Positions 24,656-33,115 are shown, counted from the first letter of the stretch. The stretch: DNA of 47,677 nucleotides from Thermoplasmata archaeon (GCA_020054495.1 JAHWGK010000020.1:1-47677); one strand, 5' to 3'. The notes: generated by a model not told the origin, from the sequence alone. A program made the numbers and translations.

Positions 24656-25746
24656 AATACAATCACCTCTTTTTTTGTTGGTTTAATCATCCATATACCT
24701 TTTACATCTTTAAATACTAGATTTAATTTCTCTAATTCTGTAAGTCTTCGATATGCTGATTTCCAACATACACCAATTTCTTTTGCAAGTTTTTTTGTAT
24801 TTTTTCTTTTATGTATAAGAGATTTAAGATAATTATCCTTAACTTTTGAGATTATTATCTTATTTTGATTATTTTTAATCCAATAAGCTTTACTTTTTAC
24901 ATAAAATACCTGAATTTTATTTTCTTTTTTTAATGGTATTAAAATGTCTTGAATTCTTGCTTGCGATCGATTAAATTCTATTGATAATTCGAAAGAAGTA
25001 TATGGTTTGTTCAATTTTTTCAATATATTGTCTCTCAAATAATTATCAGGGTAATGTATTTCTTTGTAACTGTTAAGCAACTTCCAAAATTTTTCTTTTT
25101 TTATTGGATGCAAATCCGCAATTTTAATATTAGCAAGTTTGTCCCAGTTCCATTTTCCAGTTATATTGTAGGATCTTCCATTATATGAATATTTATAAGT
25201 AATTTTATAATATTTAAGAATTTGTTCAATAAATTTATTGGGCTCTCCTTGAGCTATTCTTATTGTTCTATTACTATGGCTACCTCCTTTCAAATTTCCT
25301 TCTCCAGCAAAAAATCCTCTTAAAATATATTTGAAAAATTTCTCTTCGTTTTTTACTTTATTGACGATATTTATCCACTGGAAATTTAGTTTTGTAGAAC
25401 CAATTCTATAAATAAAATAGGGTTTACTTGCTCTTTTGTCTATATAATAGTTAATTTTACAATTTAAACTTATTTTGATTTTTTTCTTATCAGGTGAATA
25501 AATATAAATGCGAGGTTTAATTTTTTCATGCTTGAAAATTTCTTGCATAGTTTTTGCAAATAATTCAACTAAGACATAGCAATTATTTGTAAATGTTATT
25601 TCCCATTTTGTCTTAGTATCACCTTCTGCAAGCCATAAGCCAACGCATTCAGCGACTTCTAGATTAATTTTTATTTCTATTCCTTCAATATTGATTTTAA
25701 TAGCTGTTTCATCCCCATTTTTAGATTTTCTAAATAATATATTCAT
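24652..25746 (-). CDS. Free-standing LAGLIDADG homing endonuclease with C-terminal winged-helix domains
   Basis: The 364-residue protein has two LAGLIDADG-type helices, VGLWLAEGD (35-43) and LRGFFAGEGN (142-151), each ending in the metal-binding acidic residue, so it can act as a monomer that cuts a long DNA site. Residues about 240-290 (NKPYTSFELSIEFNRSQARI) and 305-355 (NTKKLAKEIGVCWKSAYRRL) look like two winged helices that would add DNA contacts. There are no intein splice junctions at its ends, so I regard it as free-standing. No ribosome site precedes ATG 25746. It ends 36 nt before the insertion in rnhB and overlaps the rnhB start by 4 nt. The conserved DEAGRGP codons are a plausible target. 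Confidence 0.82.
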   Translation of the reverse strand: MNILFRKSKNGDETAIKINIEGIEIKINLEVAECVGLWLAEGDTKTKWEITFTNNCYVLVELFAKTMQEIFKHEKIKPRIYIYSPDKKKIKISLNCKINYYIDKRASKPYFIYRIGSTKLNFQWINIVNKVKNEEKFFKYILRGFFAGEGNLKGGSHSNRTIRIAQGEPNKFIEQILKYYKITYKYSYNGRSYNITGKWNWDKLANIKIADLHPIKKEKFWKLLNSYKEIHYPDNYLRDNILKKLNKPYTSFELSIEFNRSQARIQDILIPLKKENKIQVFYVKSKAYWIKNNQNKIIISKVKDNYLKSLIHKRKNTKKLAKEIGVCWKSAYRRLTELEKLNLVFKDVKGIWMIKPTKKEVIVL

Positions 25747-25823
25747 AAACAGTTAAAAGACATTGCGGAAAATATGAATTGACAGGCAATTTTTTATTAT
25801 TAAACCCTATTCAACTCCAATGT

Positions 25824-25896
25824 GCCGCCGTAGCTTAGCTGGTGGAGCGGCTGATTCGTAATCAGCAGGTCGTGGGTTCAAATCCCTCCGGCGGCT
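25824..25896 (+). tRNA. tRNA-Thr (CGT anticodon)
   Basis: Acceptor arms GCCGCCG (25824-25830) and CGGCGGC (25889-25895) pair fully. The anticodon stem GCTGA/TCAGC holds loop TTCGTAA with anticodon CGT, and the T arm has GTGGGTTCAAATCCCTC. The discriminator is T, as in archaeal tRNA-Thr; CCA is not encoded and there is no intron. The rest of the interval 25747-26045 is AT-rich without a gene. Confidence 0.95.
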
Positions 25897-26045
25897 TACT
25901 GAATAAAGAATTAAATCCCAAAATTATTTTTTTATTAAATACTTCTTATCGCGTAAATTTTACCATTTTTAAATGAGAAATTGCAATTTTTCATCAAAAA
26001 TGTTTTTCTTAAATTAAGAGGTTGCTTGAAAAGAAATTATTTGGT

Positions 26046-27428
26046 TTATACATAATTAATTCCAGCACGTAAAATTCTGAAATCTTTGTTAATAATTGAT
26101 TGGATTATTTGTCGAATAATATAGCTTGGTCTTAGGTAAAATCTTTTTGTTGCTTTTTTACAATACTTCTCTAGTTCTTCCTTAGTAAAATTACTTAATC
26201 CTTTTCGTGAGTCAGCAATTGAATTTTCATCATTCTTTAACTTTCCATTTTTAACAGCTTCTAACCATAAATCAGATCCTTGAAGATAAATTAACGGATT
26301 AAAAATTGCAATATCTAAAGGTAAGGAACAAGCAAATTTTATTGTTTGTTCAAGATGTTTTTTTGTTTCATTTGGAGCACCAAGAATAAAATTTCCAATT
26401 GTAAAAAAATTCATCTCTCTACTTAAATTAACCGCTTTTCTTATTTGAGGAAGTGTTATTTCTTTTCGATATAAATCAAGAACATCTTGATTTCCTGATT
26501 CTATTCCAAAATAAATATGTTTAACACCTGCTTGCTTCATTTTTTTATACAAACCTCGGTCGGCAGAATCAACACGAGCTCCTTCAATATAAATCTCCAT
26601 ATCAAGATTATTTTTAATAATTCCATCAAGAATTTTATGAACTCTCTTTTTATCTAAAAGAAAATTATCATCCACGATCATTACTGATCCGTGTTTCTTA
26701 TTTATTTCCTTTAATTCATTGATAACATTATCTGCAGACCTTGCTCTAAATTTTTTTAAGGATAAATTTTTTCTTGTACAAAACCTGCATTTAAATGGAC
26801 AGCCCCTACTTGTAATCATAGCTGTAAATTTTTGTTTATAAAAATCTGTATTATCTAATGTCCCATATTCATATTTATTAATTAGATGGCGAGCAGGAAA
26901 CGATATTGAATCTAAATCCATAATTATTTTTACAGGTTTTCCTACTTTAATCTTTCCTTCATCTCGATATTGAACTCCTGGTAATTCAGAAAATTTTTTT
27001 GTTCCATTTAGTGCCTTCATAATATCCTTTATTACAAATTCACCTTCTCCTTCAACACATATATCAGCAGCGGGTATATCCTTCAATGCTTTTTCAGGGT
27101 GATAAGTACAATGGGAGCCACCAATAATAATTGGTATATCTGGATTTGTTTTTTTTATCAACTCTGCGATATTTGCCGCTTCTTTATACATCATCGTATA
27201 TATACTTAAACCAACCACATCTGTAGAAGATAGAGACTCGATTAATGCTTCTTTTGGATTTTCTTCAGTATTAAAATCGATAATTTTTACATTATGTCCT
27301 TCATCTTCAAGAGATTTTCCAATATACAAAATACCTAATGGTGGATAATATATTGCTTTTGATTTAAATTGTTTAGATGTGGAGTACCGATGAAAGAGTG
27401 GAGGTAGATGTACTAATAAAACATTCAT
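26046..27428 (-). CDS. B12-binding-domain radical SAM protein (module A)
   Basis: ATG 27428 is preferred because GAGATGAT lies 5 nt upstream; ATG 27437 overlaps that site. In the 460-residue protein, the N-terminal cobalamin-binding Rossmann domain starts NVLLVHLPP and has YYPPLGILYIGKSLEDEGH and IIIGGSHCTYHPEKAL. The radical SAM core has the cluster motif SRGCPFKCRFC (CxxxCxxC), then VDDNFLLDKKR, IEGARVDSA and FGIESGNQDVLDLYRKEIT. Family members methylate or cyclise unreactive carbons, as in HpnP, the GDGT ring synthases and BchE. A paralogue lies at 37341-38735. A conserved operator and TATA box (27484-27505) lie upstream. The substrate is unknown; the neighbours suggest an isoprenoid. Confidence 0.88.
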   Translation of the reverse strand: MNVLLVHLPPLFHRYSTSKQFKSKAIYYPPLGILYIGKSLEDEGHNVKIIDFNTEENPKEALIESLSSTDVVGLSIYTMMYKEAANIAELIKKTNPDIPIIIGGSHCTYHPEKALKDIPAADICVEGEGEFVIKDIMKALNGTKKFSELPGVQYRDEGKIKVGKPVKIIMDLDSISFPARHLINKYEYGTLDNTDFYKQKFTAMITSRGCPFKCRFCTRKNLSLKKFRARSADNVINELKEINKKHGSVMIVDDNFLLDKKRVHKILDGIIKNNLDMEIYIEGARVDSADRGLYKKMKQAGVKHIYFGIESGNQDVLDLYRKEITLPQIRKAVNLSREMNFFTIGNFILGAPNETKKHLEQTIKFACSLPLDIAIFNPLIYLQGSDLWLEAVKNGKLKNDENSIADSRKGLSNFTKEELEKYCKKATKRFYLRPSYIIRQIIQSIINKDFRILRAGINYV

Positions 27429-27483
27429 TTTTATCATCTCAATATGTAGTTAATAATAAATTTACCAAGGTAAGTTTATATAC

Positions 27484-27505
27484 TTTATAGACCAATCATT
27501 CAATC
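27484..27505 (-). promoter_or_regulatory. Conserved promoter-upstream operator, copy 2
   Basis: The minus strand reads GATTGAATGATTGGTCTA then TAAA, three nucleotides and TATAAAC, about 50 nt before the radical SAM start. It matches copies at 20571-20593 and 30942-30964 in sequence and in spacing to the TATA box. Confidence 0.75.
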
Positions 27506-27609
27506 TTACAAAGACGGAAATTATTAAATTAGTTTCAATAAGAATTTTAAAAAAAATTTCAATATCTTAGCAATAATTAAATATTCATGTAAATAATATC
27601 AATATAGAT

Positions 27610-28902
27610 ATGCCTCTTGATAAATCTAAAAACCCTTGGAATCCAGATGATGAAGGTGATCATTACCCCATAAAAAGGGAATGGTGGACTATTGAAACTA
27701 TTTTTAAAAATTTGGAGAACAACAGAAAATGGAATCTAAAGATAATTATGTCATATAATATGGAAACACCTTCTTGTTTTTATCAATATGCTCTTTTTGA
27801 CATAACCTCCGGAAAATGCATTTTTAGAAAAGATATTGATGATAAAATAGATAAATTTATACATAAGAAAAATGAGGTTTATCTACAATATGATAAAACC
27901 ATAATTAAAGGATTATTCCCCAAATATAATGTCCATTTAGAAGATGAAAAACACGAACTTTTTATTGATATGGATTTTAATGCAATTTCGCTTCCACATT
28001 GGCTTGCACAGGATATTGCAAAAGGAAACCTTCCTTTTGGATGGAACTTTTACAGATATGGATTCATACCAAACTGCGATTCGAAAGGTTCACTAAAAAT
28101 AAAAAATAAGTCTTATAAAATTCAGGGCAAAGGATATTTTGAACATGTGTGGGGAGAATGGTCCTATCAGAACCCACTTCAGAAAATTTCAGGATCGAAA
28201 CAAACAATTTTAACTTATATTAATCTAGCAAAATGGTGGATTTCTCATCATAAACCATCAATTCCAAATTGTATTTCTTTTACTACGGAAAATAACATTT
28301 TTGGATATGATTGGAATTGGGGTATATTTGATAATGGGTGGAGTCTTTTCTACGGCAACATTTTGTTTTGGATAAACGACGGACCTACTTTTGGTGTGTT
28401 GTATATAACACCTGATGGAGAGAATTACTGGGAATTCCGCGATATTAATTTCCACTATAATAAGCTAATTTATGTGAAAGATTATGATATCTATTTCCCC
28501 TCAGATATGATACTCACAGCAAAATTAGGTGAAAAAAAAGTAAACCTAAGATTTTGGTTAACAACAAAAAGTTATGAGTATATTGATTCTTTTAAGAATG
28601 ATGGTTTTTATAAAGCATTTATTTTAAGCGAAATGCCTGGGAATATGGAAGGCGAATATACAGATGGTAAAAAAACATTGAAACTTCAAGGAGATTGCAA
28701 AATGATGCCATTACGTCAGCCATCAATTCTCGGTCACAATGAATTAAAAATTCTTTTTACAAAACCTCCAAATGGAATAGGTATTGATGTTGTCTTTGAT
28801 TCTCATTATCTAAAAAAACATCTTGAAACAGGAATACAATTTAAAATGAAGCCAAAAATTAAATTTAATATTCAAAGATTAAAAAATAAGGATTACTCTT
28901 AA
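27610..28902 (+). CDS. CrtC/AttH-like lipocalin-fold protein (module A)
   Basis: ATG 27610 has no ribosome site, so the mRNA may be leaderless. The 430-residue protein begins NPWNPDDEGDHYPIKREWWT, the acidic-His-EWW opening of the AttH/CrtC (carotenoid 1,2-hydratase) superfamily, which folds as two lipocalin-like beta barrels. GKGYFEHVWGEWSYQNP in the middle and PPNGIGIDVVFDSHYLKK near the end fit the family's GxGYxxHxWG region and final strands. CrtC adds water to a prenyl double bond; other members are of unknown function. There is no signal peptide. It is a clear paralogue of the protein at 38868-40190 (same opening, same HVWG/HAWG motif, same SILGHNELKI end). Divergent from the radical SAM gene. 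Confidence 0.65.
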   Translation: MPLDKSKNPWNPDDEGDHYPIKREWWTIETIFKNLENNRKWNLKIIMSYNMETPSCFYQYALFDITSGKCIFRKDIDDKIDKFIHKKNEVYLQYDKTIIKGLFPKYNVHLEDEKHELFIDMDFNAISLPHWLAQDIAKGNLPFGWNFYRYGFIPNCDSKGSLKIKNKSYKIQGKGYFEHVWGEWSYQNPLQKISGSKQTILTYINLAKWWISHHKPSIPNCISFTTENNIFGYDWNWGIFDNGWSLFYGNILFWINDGPTFGVLYITPDGENYWEFRDINFHYNKLIYVKDYDIYFPSDMILTAKLGEKKVNLRFWLTTKSYEYIDSFKNDGFYKAFILSEMPGNMEGEYTDGKKTLKLQGDCKMMPLRQPSILGHNELKILFTKPPNGIGIDVVFDSHYLKKHLETGIQFKMKPKIKFNIQRLKNKDYS

Positions 28903-28933
28903 ATTTAAACTTTTTAGATTTTAATATCATCAT

Positions 28934-29848
28934 TTATATTTCATTTTTTACTGCTGTAATAGAATAATATCCAGGTTTAGCAATCAGTAAAAGTACACAC
29001 TCAAGAACGAATTTAATAAAAAATGCACATTTCATTCGAAAAAAATTAATTATTGTCTTATCCTTTATATTATCTTTAAATTGTGTTTGAATATTGGCAT
29101 ATGAGTTTTTAAATATAGAAGAAATAATAAAACCATATAAGTGTAAGTATTTTACATTTCCTGTGGTTAAGAGATTATAGATATTAATGTTTTTAAATCC
29201 CTCAATATCATTATATAATTTAAAAGTATTAATTGACACATCTCCCAACGGAAATTCAAGTTCCCTTAAAAAATTATAACGCATATTTTTTACAAATGAA
29301 TTAAACGAATCATGTTTTCGAAAAAAATCTATAATAACAATTTTTCCACCAGGTTTCAGAATTTTATACATTTCATTTAAAAATTTTTTTTTATTTTTAG
29401 TACAACTAACAGATTCAAGTGCAAAAACACAATCAAAATATTCATTTGGGAATCCTGTATCAAAAAATGATCTTTGTAAAAATTTAGTGTTTTCAACATT
29501 TTTTTCTTTTTGTAATTTTTCAGCTAATTCAATCTCATTTGGAGCAAGTGTTATTCCAATAAAAGTAATATCTGGATATTTATTAGCCAAATGTATTGAA
29601 GTTGCACCTACTCCACAACCGGCATCTAGGATTTTCATTAGATTTTCACTATTTAATCCAAGAAGTTTCCCAACAAAATTATTCATATTAATCATTGCTT
29701 CTTTTTGATTTTTTATACCTTTTTCATAAAATCCAAGATGCCAACCAAGTACAAGATTATCATCATTTCTGTGTATTCTATTTGTATCTGACCAAAGTCT
29801 ATTATAAATTTTTTTTATTTTCTTTTCATTGTCAATATTTTTTTTCAT
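28934..29848 (-). CDS. SAM-dependent methyltransferase, sterol/tocopherol C-methyltransferase-like
   Basis: ATG 29848 lies 22 nt after the UbiA stop, with GCGAGG upstream. The 304-residue protein has motif I ILDAGCGVGATSIHLA (73-88), TFIGITLAPNEIELAEKL, the FPNEYFDCVFALESVSC motif and LKPGGKIVIIDFF. The ALESVSC region and overall length recall gamma-tocopherol and sterol C-methyltransferases, which act on prenylated substrates. C-terminal helices (CAFFIKFVLECVLLLIAKPGY) are hydrophobic and may touch the membrane. Being cotranscribed with a prenyltransferase, it probably methylates the prenylated product. The exact position is unknown. Confidence 0.82.
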   Translation of the reverse strand: MKKNIDNEKKIKKIYNRLWSDTNRIHRNDDNLVLGWHLGFYEKGIKNQKEAMINMNNFVGKLLGLNSENLMKILDAGCGVGATSIHLANKYPDITFIGITLAPNEIELAEKLQKEKNVENTKFLQRSFFDTGFPNEYFDCVFALESVSCTKNKKKFLNEMYKILKPGGKIVIIDFFRKHDSFNSFVKNMRYNFLRELEFPLGDVSINTFKLYNDIEGFKNINIYNLLTTGNVKYLHLYGFIISSIFKNSYANIQTQFKDNIKDKTIINFFRMKCAFFIKFVLECVLLLIAKPGYYSITAVKNEI

Positions 29849-29870
29849 GGAATATGTTTCCTCGCATTTA

Positions 29871-30896
29871 TTATATAAATTTGAAATGGAATATTATCAG
29901 TTGAACAAAGATACTAAGGAATATTAAATTATATGACATTAGAAAATAATCGTATCCTTTTCTTCCAACAATTGGAGCAATAATTTTTCTGTTTTTATTA
30001 TCTGCTCTTAGGAGTTTATATGAATAATACATTATGTATAACCATAACAATATAAAAAAAATCATAAAAATTGGTGACAAAACTGTTTTTATAAAAATTA
30101 AAATTCCAAGTATTCCTGAAATAAAAAACATAGAAAATGATATTATTGAAGCATTTTTAGGTCCAAAAGAAGTTGCATATGTTTTTACTCCATGTTTAAG
30201 ATCACCTTCATAGTCATGTATTCCTTCTGGAAGATCATGAGCATTATCTGCAAAATATGTAAATGCAACTAAAAGAAGTAATATTTGAATTTCAGAGCTA
30301 CTAGTTGAAATACTTCCAAAAATCGGTAGTGAAAATATTATTTCATTTGATTGAGGAAGCGCTGTCCAAATAACAATAAAGCCAAATATTGCTACAACAA
30401 CCCATTGAATTGGAGTGAATATCTCAGAATATGCTGGTAATTTGATTATTTTTTTCAGATATTTATTATGGAATGCTACAAACAAAGCAGCAATTCCAAC
30501 AATAATTAAGCCCCATATACTTGTTAACAATCCAAAAATAAATGTCATTGCAGAAAAAACTAAGGCAATAGTAAAAAATTTTTTCTTAGAAATTCTACCT
30601 GAGGGTATAGGGCGGTCAGGATGTGCTAAGGTATCTATATCTGAATCGGTGATATCATTCCATATTAATGTAGCAAAAAAACCTGAATATAATGTAATTA
30701 CTGTCAATATAATTACTAAAAACACATTCAAGTTGTAAGGTTTTATACCATAGGCAAGCATAGGTACGCTAGCAAACATCAAAAAATAACTTGCTAGTTC
30801 ATAGGGAGGCAAATCTCTCCAATTGGAAAGAAACTCAAAAGGTCTTTTAAGAATATGATAAATTTTATCCTTTTTTCTATAGCTTAACTTCGCCAT
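29871..30896 (-). CDS. UbiA family prenyltransferase (module A)
   Basis: The 341-residue protein has about eight to nine membrane helices and both metal-binding Asp motifs: NDITDSDIDTLAHPDRPIPS (NDxxDxxxD) and, later, DNAHDLPEGIHDYEGDLKHG. These bind Mg-diphosphate of a polyprenyl donor, and the enzyme transfers the chain to an aromatic or glycerophosphate acceptor within the membrane. It leads an operon with the methyltransferase. The conserved operator and TATA box lie about 45-70 nt upstream. It differs clearly from the UbiA at 33116, so it is a diverged paralogue with probably another acceptor. The lipid enzyme DGGGP synthase is a possible function, but the context points to a special product. 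Confidence 0.9.
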   Translation of the reverse strand: MAKLSYRKKDKIYHILKRPFEFLSNWRDLPPYELASYFLMFASVPMLAYGIKPYNLNVFLVIILTVITLYSGFFATLIWNDITDSDIDTLAHPDRPIPSGRISKKKFFTIALVFSAMTFIFGLLTSIWGLIIVGIAALFVAFHNKYLKKIIKLPAYSEIFTPIQWVVVAIFGFIVIWTALPQSNEIIFSLPIFGSISTSSSEIQILLLLVAFTYFADNAHDLPEGIHDYEGDLKHGVKTYATSFGPKNASIISFSMFFISGILGILIFIKTVLSPIFMIFFILLWLYIMYYSYKLLRADNKNRKIIAPIVGRKGYDYFLMSYNLIFLSIFVQLIIFHFKFI

Positions 30897-30941
30897 CCTA
30901 TTTGCCCTTATAGAAAAAGTTGTCGATTATAGTTTATAAGG

Positions 30942-30964
30942 TTTGTAGACCGATCATTCAATCC
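30942..30964 (-). promoter_or_regulatory. Conserved promoter-upstream operator, copy 3
   Basis: The minus strand reads GGATTGAATGATCGGTCTA then CAAA, three nucleotides and TATAAAC, in front of the UbiA gene. The core GACCGATCATTC has dyad symmetry at 8 of 12 positions. The adjacent winged-helix gene (30997-31704) is a candidate for the protein that binds it. Confidence 0.75.
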
Positions 30965-30996
30965 AAAATTAAAACTCTAAAAAAATGGTATAATGC

Positions 30997-31704
30997 CTAC
31001 GCATGATACGGATGTGGAAAAACTTCAAGAATGACTTCTTCAACTGATTCTGCTCCCCTGCGCGGACTATTTATTATTTTATACTTTTTTGCTATTTTCA
31101 TTTTAGTAAAAAGCTCAGGAGTGTATTTAATAAAATATTTTAGTAAAATGTCGCTTGGTAATTTTTTATGATGAGCAATCATCAAATTGATTATTCGATA
31201 TTTGATTTCCTCATTTTTTAATCCGTAGAAAATTTCTGTACCCCTTGGACTTCTTTTCATCCAATATCCTTTATCCATTCTTTGTACCATTCCATTTTCT
31301 ACAGTAGCTTGCTCAATAATATCCCTCTCTTTTAATTTCTTTAAATGAAAAGCAATTGTTCCTGGGTGCTTGTTAAGGTCCTCGCTTATATCAATCTGAG
31401 AACGAATGCCATATTCGGTTATTGATATTATTATATTTCGTGGTGTATCCTGTCTTAAAAGGATCAACATTTCTTTGTCTTTTTGACCTATTTTATTTGC
31501 AGCCCAATATCTCTTATATCCGCTGACAAACTTTGAAAGTATTAAATCATGTTTATTTAAATATTTAAGATGGTAGGCTAGAGTTGTTCTTGGAATATTT
31601 AATTTTCTAGAGAGTTCTCTTAAATGTACTCCGGGGTTTTGAAATATGAATTCATATATTTCCTTCTTTTTTTGGAAATCGAAGATATTTTTTTGAGACA
31701 TCAT
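30997..31704 (-). CDS. Tandem winged-helix transcriptional regulator
   Basis: Two ATG codons (31704, 31701) are possible. The 235-residue protein has two similar winged-helix units: EIYEFIFQNPGVHLRELSRK then LNIPRTTLAYHLKYLNKHDL, and ISEDLNKHPGTIAFHLKKLK then ERDIIEQ. This is a common archaeal ArsR/MarR-like double-HTH architecture without an obvious ligand domain; the C-terminal 60 residues are helical (IKYRIINLMIAHHKKLPSDI). It lies directly upstream of the operator-controlled UbiA/methyltransferase operon on the same strand, so it is the best local candidate for binding the conserved operator. That link is inference. Confidence 0.85.
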   Translation of the reverse strand: MMSQKNIFDFQKKKEIYEFIFQNPGVHLRELSRKLNIPRTTLAYHLKYLNKHDLILSKFVSGYKRYWAANKIGQKDKEMLILLRQDTPRNIIISITEYGIRSQIDISEDLNKHPGTIAFHLKKLKERDIIEQATVENGMVQRMDKGYWMKRSPRGTEIFYGLKNEEIKYRIINLMIAHHKKLPSDILLKYFIKYTPELFTKMKIAKKYKIINSPRRGAESVEEVILEVFPHPYHA

Positions 31705-32027
31705 GTTTTTTTACCCATATGATCTAAATATATCTAACATTTTATATTAACTTATTGGAATGTACATCGTCGATTGACGAAAATATAGCAGCTCTGCAGC
31801 TTTGTAATCCCCATTTAATTAATAGATATAGAGCCGATATTATACATACAATTGGTAATATTTTTGTGGTATATGAGTCTTATAAATAGTTAATAACACA
31901 AACATAAACGCATACAAAAGATACTGCAGTTTTTATACTATGCGCTTTGAGTGAAAATTAGAAATACATTTTACGGATATTTTTTACTCATGGATGTTAA
32001 CTTTGGCTCTAAGGTTTCCTCCGAAGG
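31705..32027. other. Intergenic region without recognised gene
   Basis: AT-rich interval between the regulator and the small zinc-ribbon gene. A TATA-like CTTATAAATAG on the plus strand lies near 31879-31889, and a short GCAGCTCTGCAGCTT repeat near 31788. I see no credible reading frame on either strand. Confidence 0.4.
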
Positions 32028-32126
32028 TTACTTATTATCATCACAAGATGAACATGTACCCAGTTTAGCACTCCAGAAGTTAACACCCTCAGCACCAAAT
32101 CTTCTATTACAATTTTTACATATCAC
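32028..32126 (-). CDS. Small zinc-ribbon protein, 32 residues
   Basis: GTG 32126 is preceded by GAGATGA, 8 nt upstream. The product has two CxxC knuckles: ICKNCNRRFG near the start and GTCSSCDDNK at the end, separated by about 20 residues including a central FWSAKLG. It resembles single zinc ribbons of archaeal small proteins that bind nucleic acid or partner proteins. A plus-strand frame covering the same DNA has no ribosome site and no domain features, so I prefer this one. Confidence 0.6.
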   Translation of the reverse strand: MICKNCNRRFGAEGVNFWSAKLGTCSSCDDNK

Positions 32127-32214
32127 TGTTAGTCATCTCTATTTATTATAATATAATTTGTAAATATTTGTTATAAAGAGTTTATTGTACAACTCTTACC
32201 AAAAAAGGTTTTTT

Positions 32215-32589
32215 TTACTTGTTAATCAATATTTTCTGTATTCTAGCTATTAGATCTTTTACATCAAATGGTTTAACAATATAATCCTCTGAGGCCATTC
32301 CTCCAAGGCCTATGCTCATGGTATCACCTTTAGCAGTTAAAAATACTATAGGAATGTTGCTCCATTTTGGATTTTCTTTGATTTTTGCTGCCACGTCCCA
32401 TCCACTTACATCAGGCATCATTATATCAAGTAAAATTAGATCTGGATTAATTGTTGATTCATCCAACTTTCTAAGACATTCTTTACCATCAACAGCTCTA
32501 ATTACTTCATAGCCGCTCATTTCTAGCATTTGTCCAACCGTGGTCAGAATATCAGGTTCGTCATCTACAACCATTATTTTTTTATTCAT
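32215..32589 (-). CDS. Stand-alone response-regulator receiver protein (second of a pair)
   Basis: The 124-residue protein is only a receiver domain: VVDDEPD (8-13), phospho-acceptor D55 in LILLDIMMPDVSGWD, Thr in VFLTAKGD and Lys in YIVKPFD. Its start overlaps the end of the preceding receiver by 8 nt, so the two are translated together and were probably formed by duplication. Without an output domain it must signal by binding another protein. No kinase gene is within the window. Confidence 0.9.
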   Translation of the reverse strand: MNKKIMVVDDEPDILTTVGQMLEMSGYEVIRAVDGKECLRKLDESTINPDLILLDIMMPDVSGWDVAAKIKENPKWSNIPIVFLTAKGDTMSIGLGGMASEDYIVKPFDVKDLIARIQKILINK

Positions 32590-32959
32590 TTTCTTCCTTT
32601 TCTTCTAATATTTTGTCGATTCTATTTAGAAGGCTATCTTTATCGAAAGGCTTCATTATATAATCTGCAAGTCCTTCTTCTATTAGTACTTGTTTTCTTT
32701 TATCAGATATCTCCAAAACACTCATAAAAGCTACCTTTATATCCGGTGATTTCTTGTTAATTCTGTTAAATACATCCCAACCACTCATCCCAGGCATCAT
32801 AATATCTAGAAGAACTAAGTCTACTTTTTCTTTTTCTAACACTCTTAAACATTCTTCACCACTATGGGCAGCTACAACGTTATAACCTCCTAATTCAAGA
32901 ACTGTTCTAGTAAGATCAACTATATCTGGTTCGTTATCTACAACCATTATTTTTTTCAT
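32582..32959 (-). CDS. Stand-alone response-regulator receiver protein (first of a pair)
   Basis: The 125-residue receiver starts at ATG 32959 after GGTGAGAT. D52 in LVLLDIMMPGMSGWD is the acceptor; Lys in YIMKPFD is present. The acidic pocket reads VDNEPD (Asn for the second Asp), and AFMSVLE has Ser in place of Thr; both changes are tolerated in many receivers but may alter phosphorylation. Same architecture as its partner downstream. Confidence 0.9.
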   Translation of the reverse strand: MKKIMVVDNEPDIVDLTRTVLELGGYNVVAAHSGEECLRVLEKEKVDLVLLDIMMPGMSGWDVFNRINKKSPDIKVAFMSVLEISDKRKQVLIEEGLADYIMKPFDKDSLLNRIDKILEEKEENE

Positions 32960-33079
32960 TTTCTCATCTCACCATTTTTGAAAGGACTATTAATAATACC
33001 AATTATTGTATATCAATAATCTGTTTTTAAATTAACGCATTTATCAATATTTTTTAAAAATGTAAAAGATTTAAATCTG

Positions 33080-33101
33080 ATTACCTTAATTACTAGGTAA
33101 T
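33080..33101. promoter_or_regulatory. Inverted repeat before the second UbiA gene
   Basis: ATTACCT (33080-33086) and AGGTAAT (33095-33101) form a perfect 7-bp dyad with an 8-nt spacer, ending 14 nt before the ATG at 33116. It is placed for a repressor site or leader hairpin. It differs from the GACCnAT operator of module A. Confidence 0.45.
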
Positions 33102-33115
33102 AACTGAGGTTGTTT

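Noticed and set aside
24652..25746. Intein or intron-encoded endonuclease inside RNase HII
   Set aside because: There is no RNase HII sequence upstream of the endonuclease frame and there are no intein splice residues at its ends; the complete rnhB start lies downstream of it.
31951..32151. Plus-strand frame of 66 codons
   Set aside because: The opposite strand has a GTG frame with ribosome site and two CxxC pairs; the plus frame has no recognisable features.
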